The notes beneath the pieces were generated by a model. It did not search any database. It had not been told where the DNA came from and worked only from the letters and a program-made list of their open reading frames with translations. The position numbers and the translations under genes were made by a program. This document shows positions 24,821-32,633 of a DNA stretch of 64,000 nucleotides, piece by piece; position 1 is the first letter of the stretch; every line of letters starts with the position of its first letter. Source of the stretch: Streptomyces sp. BA2 (GTDB lineage: Bacteria > Actinomycetota > Actinomycetes > Streptomycetales > Streptomycetaceae); NCBI RefSeq assembly GCF_009769735.1, contig NZ_WSRO01000002.1:1240001-1304000 (forward strand), in the 5' to 3' direction.

Positions 24821-25908
24821 GACGGCTCTCCTTCGAGGACGGCGACCAGGTTCTGCTGCAGGCAGGGTCCGGATGTGGCGTGCGCGAGGGCTCGGTCCGA
24901 CTCGCCCCGGTGGATGCGGGCGGCGGCCTCACCGAGCCGGATCAGACCGGCGGCCATCATGGGGTTGGCGGCAAGCGCACCCCCGGACGGGTTCACCGAG
25001 ACGTCGTCGCCCAGTTTCAGCGCCTTGCGCAGGACGACCTCCTGGGAGGTGAACGGCGCGTGCAACTCGGCGGTGTCCACGGGCCGTTCGAAGGCACCGG
25101 CCCGCTCGGCGGCCAGGCGGCTCGACGGCGAGTCGGTGAGGTCGCGTACGCCGAGGCTGTGCGCTTCGACGCGGTGGTCGATCCCACGGATCCACGCCGG
25201 CCGCTCGCAGAGCTCACGGGCCCGGTCCCCGGCCGCGAGGATCACGGCGGCGGCGCCGTCCCCGATGGGCGGGCAGTCGCCGGTACGCAGAGGACGCACG
25301 ACGTAGTCGCCCTGCGGCACCGAACCACGCAGCTGCGCATGGGAGTTGGCGGACGCGTCCTGGCGGCTGCGCGACGCCACCCCGGCGAGCGCGGGCTCGT
25401 CGGTGTCCCCCGCGTCGATCAGGGCCTGCGCCTGGAGGGCGGCGAGGGCGACCGAGTCCGGCCAGAGGGGCGCCACGTAGTACGGGTCGAGCTGCCGGGT
25501 CAGCACGTCACGCACCGATCCGGGGGACGACTTTCCGTACGAGTACACGAGCGCGGTGTCTGCCTCACCGGTGAGCAGCTTGGTCCACGCCTCGTACAGC
25601 GCCCAGGCGCCGTCCATCTCGACGTGCGACTCGGAGATCGGCGGCCAGGCACCGACCCCGTCGAGCGCCATGGTGAAGGAGAAGGCGCGCCCGGCCAGAT
25701 AGTCCGAGGACCCGGAGCAGGTGAAGCCGATGTCGCTGGTCTTCAGACCGGTGGCGGCGAGGACCTGGTGCAGGACCGGCATGAGCATCTCCACCTCGGA
25801 GAGCTCGTCGGTGGAGCGCAGGTGGTCGGTCTGCCCGAAGGCCACGATGGCGATGTCCCGGACTGGCCGCATCACGGACGGCTTCGCGGACGTCTTCCCG
25901 GACGGCAT
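24817..25908 (-). CDS. second thiolase-fold protein (Ltp2-like), cysteine-less
   Basis: 363 residues from ATG 25908, which follows the DUF35 stop with no gap (TAGATG). Thiolase fold (DIAIVAFGQTDHLRSTDELS; NPSGGALAANPMMAAGLIRL). The nucleophile region reads SHVEMDGAWALYEAW, again without a catalytic Cys. This motif is typical of lipid-transfer/Ltp2-type proteins that cleave a C-C bond after side-chain hydration. Two adjacent, different cysteine-less thiolase homologues suggest a heteromeric enzyme or two successive lyase steps. Confidence 0.85.
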   Translation of the reverse strand: MPSGKTSAKPSVMRPVRDIAIVAFGQTDHLRSTDELSEVEMLMPVLHQVLAATGLKTSDIGFTCSGSSDYLAGRAFSFTMALDGVGAWPPISESHVEMDGAWALYEAWTKLLTGEADTALVYSYGKSSPGSVRDVLTRQLDPYYVAPLWPDSVALAALQAQALIDAGDTDEPALAGVASRSRQDASANSHAQLRGSVPQGDYVVRPLRTGDCPPIGDGAAAVILAAGDRARELCERPAWIRGIDHRVEAHSLGVRDLTDSPSSRLAAERAGAFERPVDTAELHAPFTSQEVVLRKALKLGDDVSVNPSGGALAANPMMAAGLIRLGEAAARIHRGESDRALAHATSGPCLQQNLVAVLEGEPS

Positions 25909-26868
25909 CTACACCAGCTCCTTGTACGTGTCGTAGTCGGCGTCCGGTTCGCCCGTGGGCCGGTAGTGGTCGGGGAAGCGGGCTCCCTCGGTCCACACCG
26001 GCTCGACGCGAAGGCCCATCCTCACCTGGTCGTACGGAATGCCCGCGATGCGGGCGTGGAGGGCGAGGTCGGCGCCGTCGAGGGCAATGTGCGCGTAGAC
26101 GTAAGGCACTTCGATGTCGAGGTTCTTCGCCTTGATGTTGACGATGCAGTACGTGGTGACGGTGCCGCGGGGCCCGACCTCGACCCGCTCGGCCGTGGCG
26201 ACGCCGCAGGTGGGGCAGGCACCGCGGGGCGGTACGTAGACCTTGTGGCAGGAAGGACAGCGCTCGCCGACGGTCTTCCGGTCGGATAGCGCCTTGATGT
26301 AGGCGGTCTGGGCGCGGCCAGGCGCGTAGGTGTAGTCGAGGCGCGCGGCGGCGACGATGCCGGTGACGGGGTCGCTGAACTCCCCGGCGTGCGGGGCTGG
26401 TTCACCGCCTGTTGGTCCCTCGTACGGCTCGAAGCAGGCGATGTCCGTGATGGCGCCGGTGCGTTCGGCGGCCCAGCGGATCCGGACGCGCATGCCGGTC
26501 CTGACCGAGTCGCGGCCCGGCGCGTCCAGGGCGTGCAGCAGGGCGGTGTCGGCGCCGTCGAGCTTCACCAGGACCCAGGCGAAGGGCGCGTCGAGGGGCT
26601 GCCCCCTGCGGGGTTCGTGGTTCCAGGCCCAGGTGGTGACGGTGCCGGTGGCGGAGACCTCGACGAGGTCGCGTATCTCGTCGGCGGTGACGGGGTCGTA
26701 CTCGACGGGCGGGACGAGGGTGCGCCCGTCGGTGGTCTTCACGCCGAGTACGGTGCGCTCGCGCAGCCCGGTCAGGAAGGCACTCTGCACGGGCCCGAGG
26801 GACCGGGTGAAAGGAAACTCGACGACCAGAGGGGCACGCAGCACTTCGGGGGAGGGAGCGGATGCCAT
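25909..26868 (-). CDS. tandem DUF35 (zinc ribbon / OB-fold acyl-CoA-associated) protein
   Basis: 319 residues from ATG 26868 (GGAG 8 bp upstream). Two DUF35-like halves. The N-terminal one (about 15-150) has an OB-fold (TGTVTTWAWNHEPRRGQPLD) but no intact zinc ribbon. The C-terminal one (about 175-310) has CPSCHKVYVPPRGACPTCG followed by the OB-fold (PRGTVTTYCIVNIKAKNLDI). DUF35 proteins bind thiolase/HMG-synthase-type partners and gate acyl-CoA access, as in the ChsH2-Ltp2 complex. Two halves could serve the two thiolase-fold proteins encoded immediately downstream. No MaoC hydratase is fused. Confidence 0.87.
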   Translation of the reverse strand: MASAPSPEVLRAPLVVEFPFTRSLGPVQSAFLTGLRERTVLGVKTTDGRTLVPPVEYDPVTADEIRDLVEVSATGTVTTWAWNHEPRRGQPLDAPFAWVLVKLDGADTALLHALDAPGRDSVRTGMRVRIRWAAERTGAITDIACFEPYEGPTGGEPAPHAGEFSDPVTGIVAAARLDYTYAPGRAQTAYIKALSDRKTVGERCPSCHKVYVPPRGACPTCGVATAERVEVGPRGTVTTYCIVNIKAKNLDIEVPYVYAHIALDGADLALHARIAGIPYDQVRMGLRVEPVWTEGARFPDHYRPTGEPDADYDTYKELV

Positions 26869-26911
26869 GAGCAGAACTCCGTTTCTAGGCGATGTGAGCG
26901 GAGGGGGCGCA

Positions 26912-26945
26912 CCGAAGGGGCGCGGGGAACTGCGCGACCAGCCAC
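26912..26945. repeat. Streptomyces intergenic repeat, copy 1
   Basis: A 34-bp sequence beginning CCGAAGGGGCGCGGGGAACT is repeated exactly, in the same orientation, at 43961-43994. It lies between the hydratase stop and the DUF35 start. The motif is familiar from many Streptomyces intergenic regions; its role is unknown. Confidence 0.75.
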
Positions 26946-26970
26946 GACGAACCCGCAGCCGAAAACGGGC

Positions 26971-27771
26971 CTACGCGCGCCGGAACACCGGGGACCGCTT
27001 CTCCGCAAAGGCTCTGGAGCCCTCCTTCGCGTCGGCGGTATCAAAGATCGGCCACCCCCGCTTGAGCTCCGCCGCGAGCCCGTCCGCCTCGGACATCTCG
27101 GCGGCCTCGTACACGGACGCCTTCACCGCCTCCACGGCGAGTGGCCCGCACGCGTTGATCTGCTCGGCGATGACGAGGGCCTTCTCCAGGGCGGTGCCGT
27201 CCGGGACGACGTGACCGACGAGGCCGATGGACGCGGCCTCGGTGGCCGAGTAGGGCCGCCCGGTCAGCAGCATCTCCAGGGCATGCGTACGGGGAATCTG
27301 CCGCGGCAGTCGCACGGTCGAGCCGCCGATCGGGAAGAGGCCGCGCTTGACCTCGAAGAGCCCGAACGTCGCGGACTCGCCCGCGACGCGGATGTCCGTG
27401 CCCTGGAGGATCTCCGTGCCGCCCGCGACGCAGTACCCCTCGACCGCGGCGATGACCGGTTTGCGGGGGCGGTGGTGGCGCAGCATCGCCTTCCAGTGCA
27501 GATCGGGGTCGGCCTTCATCCGGTCCCGGTACTGCTCACCGTCCATGCCGTTGCCCGCGAGGGCCTTGAGGTCCATGCCGGCACAGAAGGCGCCGCCCGC
27601 GCCTGTGAGTACGACGGAGCGGATCGCGTCGTCCTCGTCGGCGGCGACCCATCCGTCGTAGAGGCCCACCAGCATCGGCAGCGAGAGCGCGTTCTTCGCC
27701 TCCGGCCGGTTGAGCGTGAGTATCAGTGTGGCTCCTTCGCGCCGCACCGCCAGATGTTCCGTCCCACCCAT
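26971..27771 (-). CDS. enoyl-CoA hydratase / crotonase-family protein
   Basis: 266 residues from ATG 27771 (GAGGGAG upstream). Crotonase fold: LNRPEAKNALSLPMLVGLYD, the oxyanion-hole motifs GAFCAGMDL and GYCVAGGTEIL, and the acid/base region FGLFEVKRGLFPIGGSTVRL. It should hydrate a 2-enoyl-CoA in the cytoplasm, giving the 3-hydroxyacyl-CoA substrate that an aldolase-type partner could split. First gene of the operon with the DUF35 and two thiolase-fold genes, and divergent from an acyl-CoA ligase gene. Confidence 0.9.
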   Translation of the reverse strand: MGGTEHLAVRREGATLILTLNRPEAKNALSLPMLVGLYDGWVAADEDDAIRSVVLTGAGGAFCAGMDLKALAGNGMDGEQYRDRMKADPDLHWKAMLRHHRPRKPVIAAVEGYCVAGGTEILQGTDIRVAGESATFGLFEVKRGLFPIGGSTVRLPRQIPRTHALEMLLTGRPYSATEAASIGLVGHVVPDGTALEKALVIAEQINACGPLAVEAVKASVYEAAEMSEADGLAAELKRGWPIFDTADAKEGSRAFAEKRSPVFRRA

Positions 27772-27803
27772 AGCCGTGCTCCCTCTGCTGTCGGCTTCGG
27801 ACC

Positions 27804-27817
27804 TGGAACAGGTTGCA
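27804..27817. promoter_or_regulatory. KstR-type box
   Basis: TGGAACAGGTTGCA matches the published KstR consensus TNNAACNNGTTNNA at every fixed position. It lies between the divergent hydratase and acyl-CoA ligase genes, 33 bp upstream of the hydratase start. A second match precedes the acyl-CoA dehydrogenase at 62902. Confidence 0.6.
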
Positions 27818-27844
27818 GTAGGCGGGGAGCCAGTTCAATAGTTT

Positions 27845-27861
27845 TCTGACAGTCAGTCAGA
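27845..27861. promoter_or_regulatory. 17-bp palindrome TCTGAC-N5-GTCAGA
   Basis: A perfect 6-bp-arm inverted repeat of TetR-operator size, placed mid-way between the divergent hydratase and ligase genes. Nearly the same element (TCTGAT-N5-GTCAGA) lies upstream of the flavoenzyme gene at 40347-40363. Confidence 0.6.
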
Positions 27862-27946
27862 TTTCTTGAACGAGGACCCTTCCCACTTGTGGGTGCCTCT
27901 GCTCTGATGACCGCCAGAAGAGATGACGCCGGGGTCAGGAGGAGCG

Positions 27947-29560
27947 GTGGAGTACAACCTTGCCGACCTGTTCGAGTCGGTCGTCGACGTGGTCCCCGAC
28001 CGCGAGGCGCTCGTGTACATCGATCACCCCGGCACCGGGGCGGAACGCAGGCTGACGTACGCCGAGCTCGACCGGGCCGCCAATCGCATCGCGCACCACC
28101 TGATCGACAGCGGCCTGAGGCCGGGCGAGCATCTGGGGCTGCACCTCTACAACGGCGTCGAGTACCTCCAGACCGTGCTCGCCTGCCTCAAGGCGCGCCT
28201 GGTACCGGTCAACGTCAACTACCGCTACGTGGAGGAGGAGTTGGTCTACCTCTACCGCGACGCGGACCTCGCCGCGCTCGTCTTCGACGCGGAGTTCACC
28301 GAGCGGGTCGCGGCGGCGCTGCCGCGCACGGAGAAGCTGCGGCATCTGGTGCGGGTGGGTACACCGCCCGTGGACGCCCCCGCGCTCGACGTGGTGGCCT
28401 TCAGCGAGGCGGAGGCGGCGGGTTCGCAGGAGCGCGGCTTCGGGCCACGCTCGGCCGACGACCTCTTCATCATCTACACCGGCGGAACCACCGGCATGCC
28501 CAAGGGTGTCATGTGGCGCCAGGAGGACCTGTTCTTCGCCGGGCTCTTCGGCGGTGAGCCCGCGGGCGAGCCGGTGAAGCGGCCAGAGGAGCTGGCGGAG
28601 CGCGTCGCGGCGGGCGGCCCCGGCATCACGTTCTTCCCCGCTCCCCCGCTGATGCACGGCACGTCGACCCTGACGTCGTTCATCGCCTTCAACTACGGCC
28701 AGCGGGTGGCCATTCACCGCAAATACGTCCCCGAAGAGATGCTCCGCACGATCGAGCGGGAGAAGGTCTCCAGCGTGTCGCTGGTGGGCGACGCGATGCT
28801 CAGGCCCCTCATCGACGCCTTGCACGGCCCGCTCAAGGGCACGGACCTGTCGTCCCTCTTCAGCGTCTCGTCATCCGGGGCGATCATGTCCGAGACGGTC
28901 CGCGCCCAGTTCCAGGAACTGGCCCCGAACGTCCTGCTCCTGAACAACTTCGGCTCATCGGAGTCCGGTTCCAACGGCAAGGCGACGGAGGACTCGGGCC
29001 CGGAGAAGGGCTTCCGCCTGGAAGTCAACGAACGTACCCAGGTGGTGGACCTGGTCACGCACGAGCCGGTGCCGGTCGGCGTACCGGGCCGCCTGGCCCA
29101 GCGCGGCCATGTGCCGCTCGGCTACTACAACGACCCTGCGAAGACCGCCGAGACCTTCTTCCAGAAGGGTGACGAGCGCTGGGTGCTGCTCGGCGACATG
29201 GCGACGGTTGACGAGGAGGGCATAGTCACCGTCCTCGGACGCGGCTCGCAGTGCATCAACACCGGCGGCGAGAAGGTGTACCCGGAGGAAGTCGAGCAGG
29301 CACTCAAATCCCATCCGGACGTGTACGACGCGCTGGTCGCCGGAGTCCCCGACGAGCGCTGGGGCAACCGCGTGGCGGCGGTCGTCCAACTGCGGGAGGG
29401 AGCTCCCGTGTTGGACCTCGAAGCCATCCAGACCCACTGCCGTGCCCGCCTCGCCGGCTACAAGATCCCGCGAACGGTGGTCTTCACCACCGAGATCCAA
29501 CGCTCCCCGAGCGGCAAGGCGGACTACAGGTGGGCGAAGTCGGTGGCGGCGAAGGGCTGA
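27947..29560 (+). CDS. acyl-CoA synthetase (FadD-type, ANL superfamily)
   Basis: 537 residues from GTG 27947 (VEYNLADLFESVVDVV), chosen because AGGAGG lies 5-6 bp upstream. P-loop-like motif IIYTGGTTGMPKGVMW, adenylate motif NNFGSSESG and C-terminal RGSQCINTGGEKVYPEEVEQ, with the invariant lysine in RSPSGKADYRW. It activates a carboxylic acid to its CoA thioester, via acyl-AMP, in the cytoplasm. Divergent promoter shared with the hydratase/DUF35/thiolase-fold operon, so it probably feeds that pathway. Confidence 0.9.
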   Translation: MEYNLADLFESVVDVVPDREALVYIDHPGTGAERRLTYAELDRAANRIAHHLIDSGLRPGEHLGLHLYNGVEYLQTVLACLKARLVPVNVNYRYVEEELVYLYRDADLAALVFDAEFTERVAAALPRTEKLRHLVRVGTPPVDAPALDVVAFSEAEAAGSQERGFGPRSADDLFIIYTGGTTGMPKGVMWRQEDLFFAGLFGGEPAGEPVKRPEELAERVAAGGPGITFFPAPPLMHGTSTLTSFIAFNYGQRVAIHRKYVPEEMLRTIEREKVSSVSLVGDAMLRPLIDALHGPLKGTDLSSLFSVSSSGAIMSETVRAQFQELAPNVLLLNNFGSSESGSNGKATEDSGPEKGFRLEVNERTQVVDLVTHEPVPVGVPGRLAQRGHVPLGYYNDPAKTAETFFQKGDERWVLLGDMATVDEEGIVTVLGRGSQCINTGGEKVYPEEVEQALKSHPDVYDALVAGVPDERWGNRVAAVVQLREGAPVLDLEAIQTHCRARLAGYKIPRTVVFTTEIQRSPSGKADYRWAKSVAAKG

Positions 29561-29566
29561 ACGCCG

Positions 29567-29617
29567 CCCGCCCACCCGAGCCGACGTCACCACGGGGCAA
29601 TCGGGTGGGTGGGCGGG
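29567..29617. terminator. hairpin terminator between converging genes
   Basis: CCCGCCCACCC (29567-29577) pairs with GGGTGGGCGGG (29607-29617), an 11-bp perfect stem with a long 29-nt loop, followed by AAAG. An alternative 9-bp stem (29571-29579 / 29601-29609) competes with it. Confidence 0.65.
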
Positions 29618-29654
29618 AAAGAATCCGCCGCGAAGCGGCGGTCCAGAAAGGCGG

Positions 29655-30275
29655 TCAACCCGCACAGACAGACGGCAACGCCCGCCCCAAAGCCACGCTG
29701 TGCAGCAAGTCGAGCTGCCGCTCATGGCGAACCCGAACGCCCGCCACGGTCACAAGCCCTCGGCAGGACCGCGCCGCCCGCGCAGCGGGAGAGTCAGCGA
29801 TCCCGCGGACCAACTCCCCGTTCACCCGGTTGATCTCCTTACGGACCTCAGCGAGGTCAGGCCGCTCATCCGGCCCCGGCGCCTGCGAAGGATCCGCGTC
29901 CCACCGCCGGTGCAGCTCCCGCTGCACCACCTTGCTGGCCTCGATCTGATCCCGGAAGATCCGCACCGTCGCCTCGGGATCGGCGCCAAGCTCCCGTGCC
30001 TGCCGCGCGACATCGTCGAGCACCTGCTGCTCGCGGGCCGGGTCGTCGATGGGGCTGCTCGTGCCGTACTTCGCGGCGGCGACGAGGTCGGCGGTGGCCA
30101 GCCGCCGGGCGGCGAGATCGACCAGCGGGTGGAGCCGGGCGTACGAGCCCGCGGAAACAGCGGACGGCTGCACCGGGGCAGCGGCGGCAGCGGCAGCGGC
30201 CCCGCTCCCTGCCAGCAGAGCCACAGCCACGGCCCCGGCGGCAAGCAGACGCCCCGCGGACGAAGTGAAACGCAC
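29655..30275 (-). CDS. secreted chorismate mutase (AroQ-gamma type)
   Basis: 206 residues from GTG 30275 (GGGGAG 7 bp upstream). A signal peptide spans about 1-35 (LLAAGAVAVALLAGSGAAAA). The mature part is all-helical with the chorismate-mutase segments LVDLAARRLATADLVAAAKY, SSPIDDPAREQQVLDDVARQ and VRIFRDQIEASKVVQRELHR, carrying the Arg/Lys/Glu/Gln expected in the active site. The C-terminal domain contains one Cys pair (SCRG ... SVCAG), as in exported gamma-class enzymes. It converts chorismate to prephenate outside the cytoplasm; why is unclear, as for the mycobacterial homologue. Confidence 0.85.
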   Translation of the reverse strand: MRFTSSAGRLLAAGAVAVALLAGSGAAAAAAAAPVQPSAVSAGSYARLHPLVDLAARRLATADLVAAAKYGTSSPIDDPAREQQVLDDVARQARELGADPEATVRIFRDQIEASKVVQRELHRRWDADPSQAPGPDERPDLAEVRKEINRVNGELVRGIADSPAARAARSCRGLVTVAGVRVRHERQLDLLHSVALGRALPSVCAG

Positions 30276-30294
30276 AGTAACTCCCCTGGTAGTC

Positions 30295-31155
30295 CTAGTC
30301 CTGCGCGAGGAATCCTGCCACGCGCCGCACGAACCACTCCGGGTCGTCCAGCCACGGAAAGTGCCCACCGCCCGGCTGCACTTGACGCACTCCGCCCGGG
30401 AAGAACCCGGCGAACTCCTCCGCGTGCGCGGGGTTCGGAGCCCCGTCGTACTCCCCCGCGAGGACGAGCACGGGAGCGGTCAGCTCAGCCAGCGCCGCTC
30501 GCGTCGCGGGCGGGTCGAAAGCCCCGTCACCGTAGACCAGGGCGGCAGCCTCCGCGTTCTTCTCCCGCGCGCTCGCCGCCTGGTGCGCCCGCGCCGCGTC
30601 GTCCCAGCGCCCATAGGCGAGGGGCACGATCGCGTCCCACACCTCAAGGGGGCTGCGCCCGGCTTCGATCTCCTTCAGCGCGGCCTCGGCCGCCGGGTAC
30701 CACGGCTCGTCCTTGTGCGCCTGCGCGGCGTCAAGGTGATCCCGAGCGCCCAGGGTGAGACCGAGCGACTGCGTGGCCGGGGTGATCAGGACGAGGCGGC
30801 GGATCCGCTTCGGGTGGCGTGCCGCGTACAGCGTGGCGATGTTGCCTGCCGCCGAGTGGCCGAGCAGGTCGACCTCGTCGAACCCCAGGTGCTCGCGCAG
30901 CGCCTCGACGTCGTCCACGAGCCGGTCGCAGCGGTACGTGGCCGGGTCGGCCGGCAGCGCGGAGTCGCCCGTACCGCGCAGGTCGAGCAGGATCAGACGG
31001 CGGTGCGCCGTCAGGCCGCCGAGATCCCCGAAGTAGGCGGAGGCCCGCATGGGGCCGCCCGGCACACACAGCAGCGGCTCGCCCTCCCCCTTCTCGTGGT
31101 AGGCGAGCTCGGTCCCGTCGTATGCGGTGAAGGTCGGCATGGGGGTGATCATCAC
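30295..31155 (-). CDS. alpha/beta hydrolase (proline-iminopeptidase-like)
   Basis: 286 residues from ATG 31155; an internal ATG at 31140 is possible and neither has a strong ribosome site. Oxyanion region PLLCVPGGPMRASAYFGDLG, DLRGTGDS, nucleophile elbow LLGHSAAGNIATLYAARHP (Ser), Asp near LVLAGEYDGAPNPAH and His in PGGGHFPW. Sequence style is that of proline iminopeptidases and related esterases. The substrate is not readable. The 3' end lies 19 bp from the chorismate mutase start on the same strand, so the two may form one transcript. Confidence 0.85.
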   Translation of the reverse strand: MMITPMPTFTAYDGTELAYHEKGEGEPLLCVPGGPMRASAYFGDLGGLTAHRRLILLDLRGTGDSALPADPATYRCDRLVDDVEALREHLGFDEVDLLGHSAAGNIATLYAARHPKRIRRLVLITPATQSLGLTLGARDHLDAAQAHKDEPWYPAAEAALKEIEAGRSPLEVWDAIVPLAYGRWDDAARAHQAASAREKNAEAAALVYGDGAFDPPATRAALAELTAPVLVLAGEYDGAPNPAHAEEFAGFFPGGVRQVQPGGGHFPWLDDPEWFVRRVAGFLAQD

Positions 31156-31273
31156 ATCTCAGGCCGCACACGGACAATGCCGTTCAGCCGTAGCGCCCCA
31201 GCTCAAGGCTGCCCTGCTCGATCTCTTGACGGCCGCCTCCGGGGCTGGATTACTGACCTTGACGGAAGATCCA

Positions 31274-31291
31274 CGACCGAATGATCGGTCG
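31274..31291. promoter_or_regulatory. TetR-type palindrome upstream of paaK
   Basis: CGACCGA-ATGA-TCGGTCG is a perfect 7-bp-arm inverted repeat 27 bp before the paaK start. The ACCGA...TCGGT halves resemble operators of TetR-type phenylacetate regulators (PaaR) in actinobacteria. No PaaR gene is in the window. Confidence 0.6.
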
Positions 31292-31317
31292 CCCGTTTGG
31301 GACGGGAGAAACTCCAT

Positions 31318-32604
31318 ATGACGGCCATGCTGGACGCGGCGGAGCGCCTCGGGCGCGAGGAGCTCGAAGCGCTGCAGCTGGAGCGCATGCAGGACACCCT
31401 GCTGCACGCGTACGAGAACGTGCCCTTCTACCGGGCGGCGTTCGACAAGGCGGGCCTGCGCCCCGACGACTGCCGCGCACTCTGCGACCTGGCCCGCTTC
31501 CCGTTCACGGCCAAGACCGACCTGCGGGACAACTACCCCTTCGGGATGTTCGCGGTCGAGCAGTCCGAGGTGCGGCGCCTGCACGCGTCCAGCGGGACCA
31601 CGGGCCGGCCCACGGTCGTCGGCTACACCGAGCAGGACCTGTCGATGTGGGCGGACGTCGTCGCCCGCTCGATCCGCGCGGCGGGCGGCCGCCCCGGACA
31701 CAAGGTCCATGTGGCGTACGGCTACGGCCTGTTCACCGGCGGACTCGGCGCGCACTACGGCGCCGAGCGGCTCGGCTGTACGGTCATTCCCGCGTCCGGC
31801 GGCATGACGGCGCGCCAGGTCCAGCTGATCCAGGACTTCCGCCCCGAGATCATCATGGTCACGCCCTCCTACATGCTGACGCTCCTTGAGGAGTTCGAGC
31901 GCCAGGGCGTCGATCCGCGTACGACGTCCCTCAAGGTCGGCATCTTCGGAGCCGAGCCCTGGACGGAGGAGATGCGTCGCGAGATCGAGGAGCGGTTCGC
32001 GATCGACGCGGTCGACATATACGGGCTCTCGGAGGTCATCGGCCCCGGTGTCGCCCAGGAGTGCGTGGAGACCAAGGACGGTCTGCACATCTGGGAGGAC
32101 CACTTCTATCCGGAGGTGGTGGACCCGATCACCGGTGAGGTGCTTCCGGACGGCGAGCGCGGCGAGCTGGTCTTCACGTCCCTCACCAAGGAGGCCATGC
32201 CCGTCATCCGTTACCGCACCCGCGACCTGACCCGCCTCCTGCCCGGCACCGCACGGGCCTTCCGCCGCATGGAGAAGGTCACGGGCCGGTCGGACGACAT
32301 GGTCATCCTGCGCGGCGTGAACCTCTTCCCCACGCAGGTGGAGGAGATCGTGCTGCGGACACCGGGCGTCGCCCCGCACTTCCAGCTGCGCCTGACCCGC
32401 GAGGGCCGCATGGACGCGCTCACCGTCCGTGCCGAGTCCCGCGCGGACACGACTCCCGAGCGGCGCGACGCGGCGGCCCGGGAGATCGCGTCGGCGGTGA
32501 AGGACGGCATCGGCGTCTCGGTGGCGGTCGAGATCGTCGACCCGGAGACGATCGAGCGGTCGGTGGGGAAGTTCAAGCGGATCGTGGACCTGCGGGACAA
32601 GTAG
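31318..32604 (+). CDS. paaK: phenylacetate-CoA ligase
   Basis: 428 residues from ATG 31318 (GGGAGAA upstream). Highly typical of PaaK: YENVPFYRAAFDKAGL, FPFTAKTDLRDNYPFGMFAV, ATP-binding HASSGTTGRPTVVGYT, IYGLSEVIGPGVAQEC and the C-terminal VILRGVNLFPTQVEEIVL. It makes phenylacetyl-CoA from phenylacetate, ATP and CoA, the first step of the aerobic hybrid pathway. The paaABCDE epoxidase and the other paa genes are not in this window, so the gene is solitary here. A palindrome upstream suggests TetR control. Confidence 0.93.
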   Translation: MTAMLDAAERLGREELEALQLERMQDTLLHAYENVPFYRAAFDKAGLRPDDCRALCDLARFPFTAKTDLRDNYPFGMFAVEQSEVRRLHASSGTTGRPTVVGYTEQDLSMWADVVARSIRAAGGRPGHKVHVAYGYGLFTGGLGAHYGAERLGCTVIPASGGMTARQVQLIQDFRPEIIMVTPSYMLTLLEEFERQGVDPRTTSLKVGIFGAEPWTEEMRREIEERFAIDAVDIYGLSEVIGPGVAQECVETKDGLHIWEDHFYPEVVDPITGEVLPDGERGELVFTSLTKEAMPVIRYRTRDLTRLLPGTARAFRRMEKVTGRSDDMVILRGVNLFPTQVEEIVLRTPGVAPHFQLRLTREGRMDALTVRAESRADTTPERRDAAAREIASAVKDGIGVSVAVEIVDPETIERSVGKFKRIVDLRDK

Positions 32605-32633
32605 ACCCCCGGCCCCCGTACCCGTAGGGACTA

